Shown here one piece after another: positions 16,049 to 23,892 of a stretch of DNA of 58,273 nt. A program made the position numbers and the translations under genes. Within the stretch, counting starts at the first letter, position 1, and every line of letters starts with the position of its first letter. Under the pieces are notes generated by a model. That model saw only the letters and a program-made list of their open reading frames with translations, did not search any database and was not told where the DNA came from. The stretch is taken from positions 1 through 58,273 of the IMG/VR virus record IMGVR_UViG_3300009158_000058; one strand, written 5' to 3'. Source of the DNA: a virus.

Positions 16049-16896
16049 TATTCGGTCCTAAAAGTTAATATTTCTTCTTGTTGATATTTTTGTTTGATAT
16101 GTTCTTTCCATGCAGGTACTCGGTCATATTGGTGAACAATTGCAAATGTTCTGCCTAATGATGTCTTAACAATGCCATCTTCAAACTTTGGTTCTGGTTC
16201 TAATAGATGTGGTCTAAATGATTCAATCTTGGATGGGTCAACTGTTGTGCCAGCCTGACAAGCCCAACCATCTAATTGTTTAGCAAAGTAAGTTACACCT
16301 TTGAATGGTTGTGTCTGAATGAGAACATTATAGACCGCTTGGTCACAAATAGGAATGGGTCGGTTGATTGCATTGAATAGAATATTGAACATCATATCTT
16401 TTACATACTCAGATACACCACCGATTGTTCCTACATTGTATATCTCATTATTTTTGAACTGCTCATGAACATATGGTCCATAAGATTGCATAAGATTCTC
16501 ATTACCCCATGGTTCGTCTGCATATCTCATACCTTCAGAACCGGCAACAAGTTTTTTACCTTTAAGATTTAATTCTAACCATACAATTGGATTTGTTTGG
16601 AAGTAAACATCTTTGACATCTGTGGTTACCACATGACTATAATTCTGCCAAGTGTTTTTAAGAAAGTCGTAGATTGAAAGAAAGCGAGCCACATGAATTG
16701 GTGCTTTAATATCATGCATCTTAATGATGATGAAATCTCGTTTGATTAACTCACCGATTGTTTCTTCTGAAGCATTACCAACAACCATGGCTTTATCGCC
16801 AGTAAAACCACATTCATCAATCGATTCAACCCATGGTTTTAATTGATTGTAGTTGTAATTAGTAAATGCACCGATTATTAAACTTTTTGACGCCAT
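16048..16896 (-). CDS. Putative glycosyltransferase
   Basis: A 282-residue protein with an N-terminal Rossmann-like half (LIIGAFTNYNYNQLKPWVES) and the segment VVTTDVKDVYFQTNP near residue 90, where DVKD would be a DxD-like metal site. Further motifs (IYNVGTIGG near 155, DQAVYNVL near 185) resemble those of nucleotide-sugar transferases working on proteins or glycans. Overlaps the following gene start by 19 bases, showing tight packing of the cassette. Family assignment is by general pattern only. Confidence 0.5.
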   Translation of the reverse strand: MASKSLIIGAFTNYNYNQLKPWVESIDECGFTGDKAMVVGNASEETIGELIKRDFIIIKMHDIKAPIHVARFLSIYDFLKNTWQNYSHVVTTDVKDVYFQTNPIVWLELNLKGKKLVAGSEGMRYADEPWGNENLMQSYGPYVHEQFKNNEIYNVGTIGGVSEYVKDMMFNILFNAINRPIPICDQAVYNVLIQTQPFKGVTYFAKQLDGWACQAGTTVDPSKIESFRPHLLEPEPKFEDGIVKTSLGRTFAIVHQYDRVPAWKEHIKQKYQQEEILTFRTE

Positions 16897-17600
16897 GGGT
16901 AAACTCCATTATATTTTTCAAACATTACTTTATTGCCATTTTCAAAAAAATCTGCCGTAACAGAACCTTGACCACCATCAACACGATAATGGACTGTATA
17001 GTTGCCTGTGCAATCCCATTTAGGGAAGTGTTGAGCAATTGTTGCCAAAAATACTCTATCTTGACCCCAACCACCATGCCAAGCGGTTGCTAATTTTATT
17101 GCAATTTCTGTCTTAACGCAATAACTATTTGTATCTATGTGATGTATGCCATGATAGGTTTGCCATTTGCCTAACGATTCACAATCATCAAAGCAAACAA
17201 AATCACCGGTCTTATTATGTATTTGTCGTAGGGAATAACACCAGTCTAGATTAGTTGCTTCGATAGTGTCAATACAACTTTTAACATGGTTTTCATATAA
17301 CCAATTATCTTGGTCTAACCACATTACATATTTTGTATCAATCAAGTGTGTAAAAGCTGCATAAACTCGGTGGCCATAGAAACCTCTGGCACCCACATTC
17401 AAAGGCAAATTACAAACCATAATATTTTTGTATTTCGGATGGCTCTCAAAAATCTTTACATGATTTTTAACAGCATGAACATATTCAGGACCATCACAAA
17501 CAACATAACATTTGGTATCATATGTTTGATTCAATACAGATTTAATAGCGGTGTGAACCTCAGCCGAACCGGTGGTCGGTATAATCACAGTAGCAGTCAT
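16878..17600 (-). CDS. Family 2 glycosyltransferase
   Basis: A 240-residue GT2-type protein: ATVIIPTTGSAEV at the start (nucleotide-binding strand), AIKSVLNQTYD near 20 (the common LNQTY signature), and MWLDQDNWLY near 95 carrying the DxD-type metal site. Inverting family 2 enzymes transfer sugars from nucleotide donors. It is the first transferase of the cassette in reading direction. Acceptor unknown: host surface polysaccharide, teichoic-like structures or virion proteins are all possible. Confidence 0.8.
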   Translation of the reverse strand: MTATVIIPTTGSAEVHTAIKSVLNQTYDTKCYVVCDGPEYVHAVKNHVKIFESHPKYKNIMVCNLPLNVGARGFYGHRVYAAFTHLIDTKYVMWLDQDNWLYENHVKSCIDTIEATNLDWCYSLRQIHNKTGDFVCFDDCESLGKWQTYHGIHHIDTNSYCVKTEIAIKLATAWHGGWGQDRVFLATIAQHFPKWDCTGNYTVHYRVDGGQGSVTADFFENGNKVMFEKYNGVYPWRQKV

Positions 17601-17603
17601 AAT

Positions 17604-17885
17604 TTAATCTCTAGTCAGTTTTAAAATTTTCTCTATTTGTTTTTCAATCATTGGTTTACGATTTGGCCAATATATATATTCTTTATCTCCAGTAGAATGT
17701 AATTTCTGAAGAAAAGGAATAATCATCTTTTCTACTTCTTTTAAACGAACTTTGTAGTCATCGGCTGTTTCAGCAGTCTTATTGATAACTGCATTATACT
17801 CAGCCTCACTTACCGCAGAAAATCCAAAATCATCCTGTATATTGGCATATTCTTTTGCCAATTTATCAAAATCAACTAGTGCCAT
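17604..17885 (-). CDS. Small conserved hypothetical protein
   Basis: A 93-residue acidic, helical protein with no membrane segment or known catalytic motif. It lies three bases before the GT2 gene and is probably translated with the sugar cassette. It might be a small cofactor or simply an unrelated passenger. Confidence 0.5.
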   Translation of the reverse strand: MALVDFDKLAKEYANIQDDFGFSAVSEAEYNAVINKTAETADDYKVRLKEVEKMIIPFLQKLHSTGDKEYIYWPNRKPMIEKQIEKILKLTRD

Positions 17886-17894
17886 AATTTAATC

Positions 17895-18998
17895 CTATAA
17901 GTAAGAAAAGTCACACATTAAACGAGTGGGGTAACCATCTTTGCCTTGTGTATCTCTAATGTTCAATTTTAAAAGATATTTGTTGGTAATAATTTCCATA
18001 TCAACTCTTTTGCCTGTACCAGTTTTTCCACCATAATATATTTTTAATGAATTTGGTTTTGCAGCATCTTGCATATATTTTTTAGTAACATTAAAAACTT
18101 TAACATTTCCTTTTCGTATTTGATGCACAACAGTATACCCGTAACCAATACCAGATTCTAAAAATGTTTGTATATTTGAGGTTTGTGATGCGGTCAAATT
18201 AATATCTTCAGAATAACCTTTAAAACTTTTTTGATTATAAACATCACAAAAAACTGAAGGATCTATACTAAACATTTTTAATAATTTTAATCCATTTTTA
18301 TTTGAAATGTTTCCTGATTTAATTTCTGATGTTGGTAATACTTCTTTAATACCAACATTAAAAAAAGTTACGGTTGATGTTGTTTTTAAACTCAAATATA
18401 TATTTTGTTTTTTATTGCCAACAGTACCAATTAGTGTAATATCAGTAAGCATATCGCCAATATTATTGTCTGCTGATGTCGAATATAAATGAATGTTTGG
18501 TGTGTATTGTATTGGTCTTTTTGTATTTTTTGCTCCAGCTTCAGCATCAACATCTAAAGTGGAAAAATTTTTTAGATTTGTTATATCGTAAACTTCGTCT
18601 ATTGAATAATTTAAATCAGCATCTGTTACTTTTTTGCCTGACCACCAAGATTTAAATGCTGGACCCAAATCTTTCTCAAACTTATTTCCTTTATTATTAA
18701 CACCTCGCCCACCAGCAGAACCGTCACCAAATTTGATTTTAAGTGTTTTTAGTCCTACTGCTGTTGCTATTTGTTTTTCGGTAAGTATTCCTTTTATTTT
18801 TCTGGAAATATTTACCATACTAATGTTAGTTGGATCAATATTAATAGGTGTAGCAATAACTTTTTTTGTTTTTGCATTATTTTGTAAATAACTTAAAAGA
18901 GCATTTATCTCTTGTATTTTAGTTTTTTCGCTAACATTTTTCGGTTTGAGTGTTTTAGAAACCTCGATTGCCGATGTTGGAAAGAAAGTATAAGCCAT
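17895..18998 (-). CDS. Hypothetical protein with PD-(D/E)xK nuclease-like features
   Basis: A 367-residue protein of unknown family. In the central part NKFEKDL (about residue 104), a strand ending MLTDITLIG (about 185) and IYLSLKTTS (about 200) follow in the order and spacing of a restriction-type PD-(D/E)xK core, where D and xLK would be the metal-binding residues. The usual Glu before the Lys is replaced by Ser, so activity is uncertain. It is not in the T4 set. An AATAAATA box, one base from the late consensus, lies about 20 bases before the start. Confidence 0.45.
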   Translation of the reverse strand: MAYTFFPTSAIEVSKTLKPKNVSEKTKIQEINALLSYLQNNAKTKKVIATPINIDPTNISMVNISRKIKGILTEKQIATAVGLKTLKIKFGDGSAGGRGVNNKGNKFEKDLGPAFKSWWSGKKVTDADLNYSIDEVYDITNLKNFSTLDVDAEAGAKNTKRPIQYTPNIHLYSTSADNNIGDMLTDITLIGTVGNKKQNIYLSLKTTSTVTFFNVGIKEVLPTSEIKSGNISNKNGLKLLKMFSIDPSVFCDVYNQKSFKGYSEDINLTASQTSNIQTFLESGIGYGYTVVHQIRKGNVKVFNVTKKYMQDAAKPNSLKIYYGGKTGTGKRVDMEIITNKYLLKLNIRDTQGKDGYPTRLMCDFSYL

Positions 18999-19019
18999 AT
19001 TATCTCCGTTAAGTAAGAG

Positions 19020-19027
19020 TATTTATT
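19020..19027 (-). promoter_or_regulatory. Late-promoter-like box (AATAAATA)
   Basis: One base from the late consensus, about 22 bases before the nuclease-like gene start. Confidence 0.4.
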
Positions 19028-19035
19028 ATACACAT

Positions 19036-20142
19036 TTAACGAATAATGTCAATATTTGTATCATTGGTCCAAACCTCAAGTGTTGTTCTTAAACGACTTT
19101 CTGACTTCAATGTATCATAACGATTGGTGGCTTTATTCTTCCACCATTCTATCACATTCTTCAAATGAAATTTTTCATAGTTTTCACCAGGTAAAAGAGT
19201 ATCTGTTTTACAGGTTACATAGTCTACCATATTCTTAAAACCATAATCGGAAATATAATATCGTTTCTGTTCTGTCAACTTCTTAGCATTCCCAATCGTT
19301 GTATCAAAAGCAACCAGTTCTGGTGTGCCTTTCAATGCAGCTCTAGTTAATGAAATAATTTTCATGGAGATTTTTAGTTTACGACTAGAGATTCCATCAT
19401 CTACAATCTTACCAATCTTCGATTCAACAAATGCAACCAAATCTGAATAAGGTTTACCATGCATCATAGGCAAAAAATCTGATTCTGTCAAGCCTTTATA
19501 ACGAATATATGGTTTCATACCATCATATTGTGAAGATGATTTAGAAGAACCATACAAACTGGTAGTTTCAAACAAACACATATTCATATTATATTTCTTG
19601 TTTATCATTTCACGGACTTCATGACTGGTACAGATGGCAGCCAGAAGTTTACCACCTAGATAATTAAAACCAAATGGTTGAGAGGGCACAATTACAAAAC
19701 CCATCATAGCAGAATCATTGAAGCGTTTACCCCATTCAGGTTGTTGCGTAAACACTTGTCCAAGCATTTCATTTCTAGGTTTGCAGTTGATGACTGGTGA
19801 ACCTAACCGAATGAAACCTACGAACTTTCCTGACTTCTTCTCTTTAACTGCCAAGTGAATGCTACGACCAACAGGTCGGATATTAACATGAGAACTGGTA
19901 ATTGAAAGTAAGGTTTCCCATGTATCATTATGAATTTCTACCACTTCAATATCCATATCTTTTGGATGCATCGTGAAATCAGAAAACAAATCATCTTCTG
20001 GTGCAAATAGAGGATTCAAAGACATTTCAGATAATGATGCCAACTTTTGGTCACGCATATATTCATCGATGCGGTCAAAGTTACCAAAGTAATCTTGAAA
20101 TACCTTGGCACAATGTACCGCATCGTCTTTAGATAACATCAT
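19036..20142 (-). CDS. DruA-like (DUF4338-type) protein, paralogue 1
   Basis: A 368-residue protein. The block from about residue 95 to 215 (GFIRLGSP, then VIVPSQPFGFNYLGGKLLA, then TTSLYGSS and SQYDGM) follows the plan of the DUF4338 domain found in DruA of the Druantia defence system, where a WIGW-like segment is followed by a conserved core and a final YG/tyrosine region. A second, diverged copy occurs at 36452-37717. It overlaps the helicase gp41 stop (ATGA). Molecular function is unknown; a nucleic-acid-related role would fit its replication-gene neighbours. Confidence 0.5.
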   Translation of the reverse strand: MMLSKDDAVHCAKVFQDYFGNFDRIDEYMRDQKLASLSEMSLNPLFAPEDDLFSDFTMHPKDMDIEVVEIHNDTWETLLSITSSHVNIRPVGRSIHLAVKEKKSGKFVGFIRLGSPVINCKPRNEMLGQVFTQQPEWGKRFNDSAMMGFVIVPSQPFGFNYLGGKLLAAICTSHEVREMINKKYNMNMCLFETTSLYGSSKSSSQYDGMKPYIRYKGLTESDFLPMMHGKPYSDLVAFVESKIGKIVDDGISSRKLKISMKIISLTRAALKGTPELVAFDTTIGNAKKLTEQKRYYISDYGFKNMVDYVTCKTDTLLPGENYEKFHLKNVIEWWKNKATNRYDTLKSESRLRTTLEVWTNDTNIDIIR

Positions 20143-21524
20143 ACTTTGAATCCATCAAATTGTTTTTTCTCATGCTTAATTTTGTTGTGAGCACCAATAC
20201 CTTGATGGCCAGCATCAGCAATTCCTTGTTGTGCAGATTGTTCTACATCATACAGTTTCATCTTTGCTCTATCGACACCAAGTGTAAATCGTTTATGGAA
20301 TGTTGGATCGTTATAACGATTCTTCAACTGTTTTACCATAATCTGACCCATTGCTTCTAAATCTTCAGATGAGATTAAGGCAAACATTAAATCGGCGGTC
20401 GCAGGCAGCCCGAAGCTCTCACTCGTATCCTCCAAGCCTGGATCACTCGATGTGAATCCGCTTCTGGTAGTTTGAGTAGCAGATACAATAGGAACATTAT
20501 ATTCAACCGCAAGTCCCCTAAGTTCTTCTGCAATGGACTTGACATAGGTGTAAGAGTTAATATTCGCACCAGCTTTGATACGAGAAGAACAACAGATATT
20601 AAGATAATCCACAAAGATAATATCAGGCACGAAAGACCTTTTGAGGTTGAGTTCATTTAATAAAGTTCTAAAATGTGTTGTTGAAGCAGAAGCGGTTGGA
20701 TATTCTTTGATAATAAGTTTACCAGTTACTTTTTCTTTTACACGATTTACTTTCTTATCATATAAATCTTTAGGTAAACTCATCAAGTCATCAAGTGTAA
20801 CATTCAATAAGTTTGCATCTATTCTCTCTGCAATCTTTTCTTCAGCCATTTCAAGGGTGATATAGAGGACATTCTTGCCTTGCACCATAGCACTGGCAGC
20901 AACATGGCACATAAACAAAGATTTACCAACGCCAGTACCAGCAAGAGCAATATTAAGGGTTTTGGCAGGTAGTCCTCCCTTTGTAATTTTGTTAAAATAT
21001 TCCAAATCAAAGGGGATTCGTTCTTCTTTGCGGTGATAAAATTCGTATCGGTCATCTGAGTTTTCAAGATAATCGTGTCCTACGGAGTTGTCGAATGAGA
21101 TTGCCAAGGCGTCCGATAATATCTTGGGAATCGCACCTTTGTCATTTGTTTTGTCTTTACCATCGAGAATCGAAATAGACCCCAATACAGCATTATATAT
21201 GGCCTTCTCTTGGCAAAACTTTTCCGTCTTGTCAACAAGCCATTGAATCTCGGTTTCTGTTTGACGATTTGCCTCAATTTCTTTAAGATAATCTTCACAT
21301 CTCTTAACTTCGTCATCCGTAAGGTTACGCCTTTCTTTGACGGCAAGTCCAACTGCCTCAATCGATGGCGAATTATTGTAAGTTTCCGTGAACGATGTGA
21401 TTTCATTAAATAATACTTTCTCTACATTATCACCAAAATATTCCGTCTTTAAAAATGGTAAAACTTTCCGTAGAAAGTCATCATTATAAATCAGGGTTTT
21501 TAATATCGTCTGTTCCAGTTTCAT
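20139..21524 (-). CDS. 41: Replicative DNA helicase (T4 gp41-like, DnaB family)
   Basis: A 461-residue hexameric 5'-3' helicase that unwinds the fork ahead of polymerase. Walker A is GTGVGKS near residue 197, followed by YITLEMAEEKIAERIDANLL (RecA-fold helix) and the Walker B strand IIFVDYLNICCSS near 305. Alignment by eye to T4 gp41 is good along the whole length, including KTEYFGDN at the N-terminus. I placed the start at the ATG preceded by AGGAAA rather than at the TTG just upstream. The 5' end overlaps the preceding small gene by about 40 bases. Confidence 0.93.
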   Translation of the reverse strand: MKLEQTILKTLIYNDDFLRKVLPFLKTEYFGDNVEKVLFNEITSFTETYNNSPSIEAVGLAVKERRNLTDDEVKRCEDYLKEIEANRQTETEIQWLVDKTEKFCQEKAIYNAVLGSISILDGKDKTNDKGAIPKILSDALAISFDNSVGHDYLENSDDRYEFYHRKEERIPFDLEYFNKITKGGLPAKTLNIALAGTGVGKSLFMCHVAASAMVQGKNVLYITLEMAEEKIAERIDANLLNVTLDDLMSLPKDLYDKKVNRVKEKVTGKLIIKEYPTASASTTHFRTLLNELNLKRSFVPDIIFVDYLNICCSSRIKAGANINSYTYVKSIAEELRGLAVEYNVPIVSATQTTRSGFTSSDPGLEDTSESFGLPATADLMFALISSEDLEAMGQIMVKQLKNRYNDPTFHKRFTLGVDRAKMKLYDVEQSAQQGIADAGHQGIGAHNKIKHEKKQFDGFKV

Positions 21525-21804
21525 CAACTATTTCCTGCTCAATATTGTTTGACATCAACTCAACAAGTAAATCACCAAGGTAATTTTTAAACTTGTCATC
21601 TTTTTCCAAATTCTTGGGTTTATCTACTGTAGATTCTAACACATCATAAGCAAAAAGTAAATACATTTGTTCATTTTCTTCTTTGAACTTTACCTTACCA
21701 TATTTAAATATTGTATCTTTATATGGTCCAGCCAATAGACGAATGTTTACCGCAGTATCATCATCTTTGGGATAAATGAAACAGTAATCAAGGCCTTCAG
21801 TCAT
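21484..21804 (-). CDS. Small conserved protein between UvsX and gp41
   Basis: A 106-residue acidic protein beginning MTEGLDYCFIYPKDDDTA. It has a beta-rich first half and an acidic helical tail. It overlaps the UvsX stop by eight bases and the gp41 start by about 40, so it is translated as part of the recombination-replication operon. A possible alternative start is 12 bases upstream. A helicase or UvsX accessory role is only suggested by position. Confidence 0.55.
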   Translation of the reverse strand: MTEGLDYCFIYPKDDDTAVNIRLLAGPYKDTIFKYGKVKFKEENEQMYLLFAYDVLESTVDKPKNLEKDDKFKNYLGDLLVELMSNNIEQEIVDETGTDDIKNPDL

Positions 21805-22879
21805 TTTCAGCACCATTCATGGTTACAACCTCATCAAATAATTCTTCTTCACCGCCTTGCATGATGGCACCAGTAGCAATTTGGTATTTGTCTTTAACAT
21901 AATTTTGGAACTTTTCACTTGTAATTAGTGGCATCCAGAAATCTTTGGTATCTGTATCTTTAATTCTCCATTTTTTATCTTCTACTTCACCGGTGGTTAC
22001 ATCTACCCTTGAATACCAACCATTAGATGGTTTGATAACGAGGCCGGAATCAAGTGCGATATCAAGTAAGCCTGACCAACGGCTAATACCACCATCAAAA
22101 GATACAGAAACAGGAATTTTAGATTTTTCTTTAACATATCGAGATTTTTCCACATTAATAATAAAGTTATAACCTACAACCTCTGTGCCTTCTTTTTCTT
22201 GTTGGCGACCAAGAATGAAAATATTATCGGCTGAATAATAAGAGCCTGTGCCACCACCCACGATATCTTTAGGGAACATTCCAATTTCTTTGTAAGTATG
22301 GTTGACTACAACCATTGGAATATCTTTCATCGTCAAATGAGGTGTTACCATTCTGAATAATGATTTAACTTGTTTTGCTCTGGACATATCTGCAACAGAT
22401 TTGCCTTCAAGTGCATCGTCAACTTCTTTCTTAGATGCCAAGTTACCAATAGAATCAATGATGATAATTAATTTGTCGTCCCTATCAAGGTTCGTAAGTT
22501 GTTGCATGATATCGAACTTGAGTTGTTCTATGTCAGTAAGTGGTGTATGAAGAACACGCTCAGTATCAATACCAAAGGAATCAAAGTAAGATTGCGGAGT
22601 ACCAAACTCCGAATCATAGAATAAAAGTGCTGCATTGGGATATTTGTCCAAGTAAGATTTGGCCATCAATAACGAAAACGCAGTCTTAAAATGTTTGGAT
22701 GGACCTGCCCACATTGTAAGACCTGGTGTTAAACCACCATCTAATTTACCTGAAAGTGCCACATTGATAATAGGCACCGAGGTTGGAATCATATCCTTCT
22801 GTGTGAAGAATTTTGATTTGGAAAGAATAGCTGATTCTTTAATACTACTATTCTTTTTAATTTTGTCAAGTATACTCAT
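21797..22879 (-). CDS. uvsX: UvsX recombinase (RecA/Rad51 family)
   Basis: A 360-residue strand-exchange ATPase. Walker A GPSKHFKT is at residues 59-66, nearly the T4 form GPSKSFKS; Walker B is KLIIIIDSIGNL near 135; the L2 region and the acidic C-terminus follow. It coats single-stranded DNA with UvsY help and starts recombination-dependent replication. Good neighbours: gp43 upstream, gp41 downstream. T4 UvsX is about 390 residues, so this is slightly short at the C-terminus. Confidence 0.95.
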   Translation of the reverse strand: MSILDKIKKNSSIKESAILSKSKFFTQKDMIPTSVPIINVALSGKLDGGLTPGLTMWAGPSKHFKTAFSLLMAKSYLDKYPNAALLFYDSEFGTPQSYFDSFGIDTERVLHTPLTDIEQLKFDIMQQLTNLDRDDKLIIIIDSIGNLASKKEVDDALEGKSVADMSRAKQVKSLFRMVTPHLTMKDIPMVVVNHTYKEIGMFPKDIVGGGTGSYYSADNIFILGRQQEKEGTEVVGYNFIINVEKSRYVKEKSKIPVSVSFDGGISRWSGLLDIALDSGLVIKPSNGWYSRVDVTTGEVEDKKWRIKDTDTKDFWMPLITSEKFQNYVKDKYQIATGAIMQGGEEELFDEVVTMNGAEND

Positions 22880-22890
22880 AATTTTTCCTT

Positions 22891-23892
22891 TTAAAAGTCA
22901 CCACCATCTAATCTTTTTTCTTTGAAAGCCAATTCTGCTTTCTCATCATATTTACTTATATCTTCTGTTTTAGTCTTTCTAACAGGAAATCCTCGTTTGC
23001 TTTTTGTTATTGGTGGTATAGTTTCACCTGAAGCTTCACTAATAACAATATTTTCTTCAACTTGTATTTCGGTGATATTTTCTTTATTCACTTCTACTGT
23101 TTGTTCTTCTTTTTTAACCGGATCTTGTGGCTCTTCAGGCTTGACAGGCTCAGTTTTTTTCTTTGTGAATATAGGAATATCGCTTGCTGATAGTCCAACA
23201 ATCGTACCATTTTCAATGATGGGTCTACCATTTCCTTTCACCATCGACATATTCGCTGCTATCAATAATAACACAGCTAACGGGTCAAATACAACCATTA
23301 TCAACATGATTACCAATCTTACAGCCTTATCTAAGCCATCTTCATCGTCAGTACCATATACCATATCACCAATATACTTGATAGGACCAACTTCTGCGGT
23401 AAGTTTATTTGATTCTTTAAGTAATGGTAACTTTCTTTTATTAATTTCGGTAAGTTCTTTTTGGGTATCTTGAATTTGTTTGTCGAGTCGGTTACTTGCC
23501 GTTGATGGATCTTTAGCACGAGCCAACAAATAATCTAATCTTTCTTTAGTAATCTTTTCTTGTTGCACCAAAGTTTTGACTTCAAGTGTATTGGCACCGG
23601 CATCCATTGTCGAATCAATATGTGCCTTTGATAGGAAACCAAAAATACCCATCGAGGTAATAATCATCAAAATGACCACAGAGAAGGTCAAATATGATTT
23701 TAATAAAAGTGGGCAGGTTTTCCAATTACGATATAACCATGATGTAGTAACTAATTTGCTTAGTTCTAAAACCGAGCCCATAAAAACGATTGGCCAAAAT
23801 GCACCAGTAAAGATTGCAGCCAAACCAATAACGGAATAATAGGCTGCAATGCCTGATAGTAATAATGCGGATAGTAGTGTTAAAAATATCAT
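22891..23892 (-). CDS. Membrane protein with three hydrophobic segments and long coiled coil
   Basis: About 333 residues starting MIFLTLLSALLLSG. Hydrophobic segments at roughly 1-20, 24-50 and 70-90 are followed by a coiled coil (about 120-180), another hydrophobic pair near 205-225 and a long acidic/proline-rich tail with KPEEPQDP. The start was set by the ATGA junction with the polymerase stop; a longer reading would overlap the polymerase gene by 55 bases. It lies between polymerase and UvsX genes in the same operon. A membrane tether for replication or host takeover is a guess. Confidence 0.68.
   Translation of the reverse strand: MIFLTLLSALLLSGIAAYYSVIGLAAIFTGAFWPIVFMGSVLELSKLVTTSWLYRNWKTCPLLLKSYLTFSVVILMIITSMGIFGFLSKAHIDSTMDAGANTLEVKTLVQQEKITKERLDYLLARAKDPSTASNRLDKQIQDTQKELTEINKRKLPLLKESNKLTAEVGPIKYIGDMVYGTDDEDGLDKAVRLVIMLIMVVFDPLAVLLLIAANMSMVKGNGRPIIENGTIVGLSASDIPIFTKKKTEPVKPEEPQDPVKKEEQTVEVNKENITEIQVEENIVISEASGETIPPITKSKRGFPVRKTKTEDISKYDEKAELAFKEKRLDGGDF

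Noticed and set aside
22922-23473. A 183-residue plus-strand frame opposite the membrane coiled-coil gene
   Set aside because: It is the reverse strand of a gene with good start and operon fit; long antisense frames are expected here because of the codon bias.
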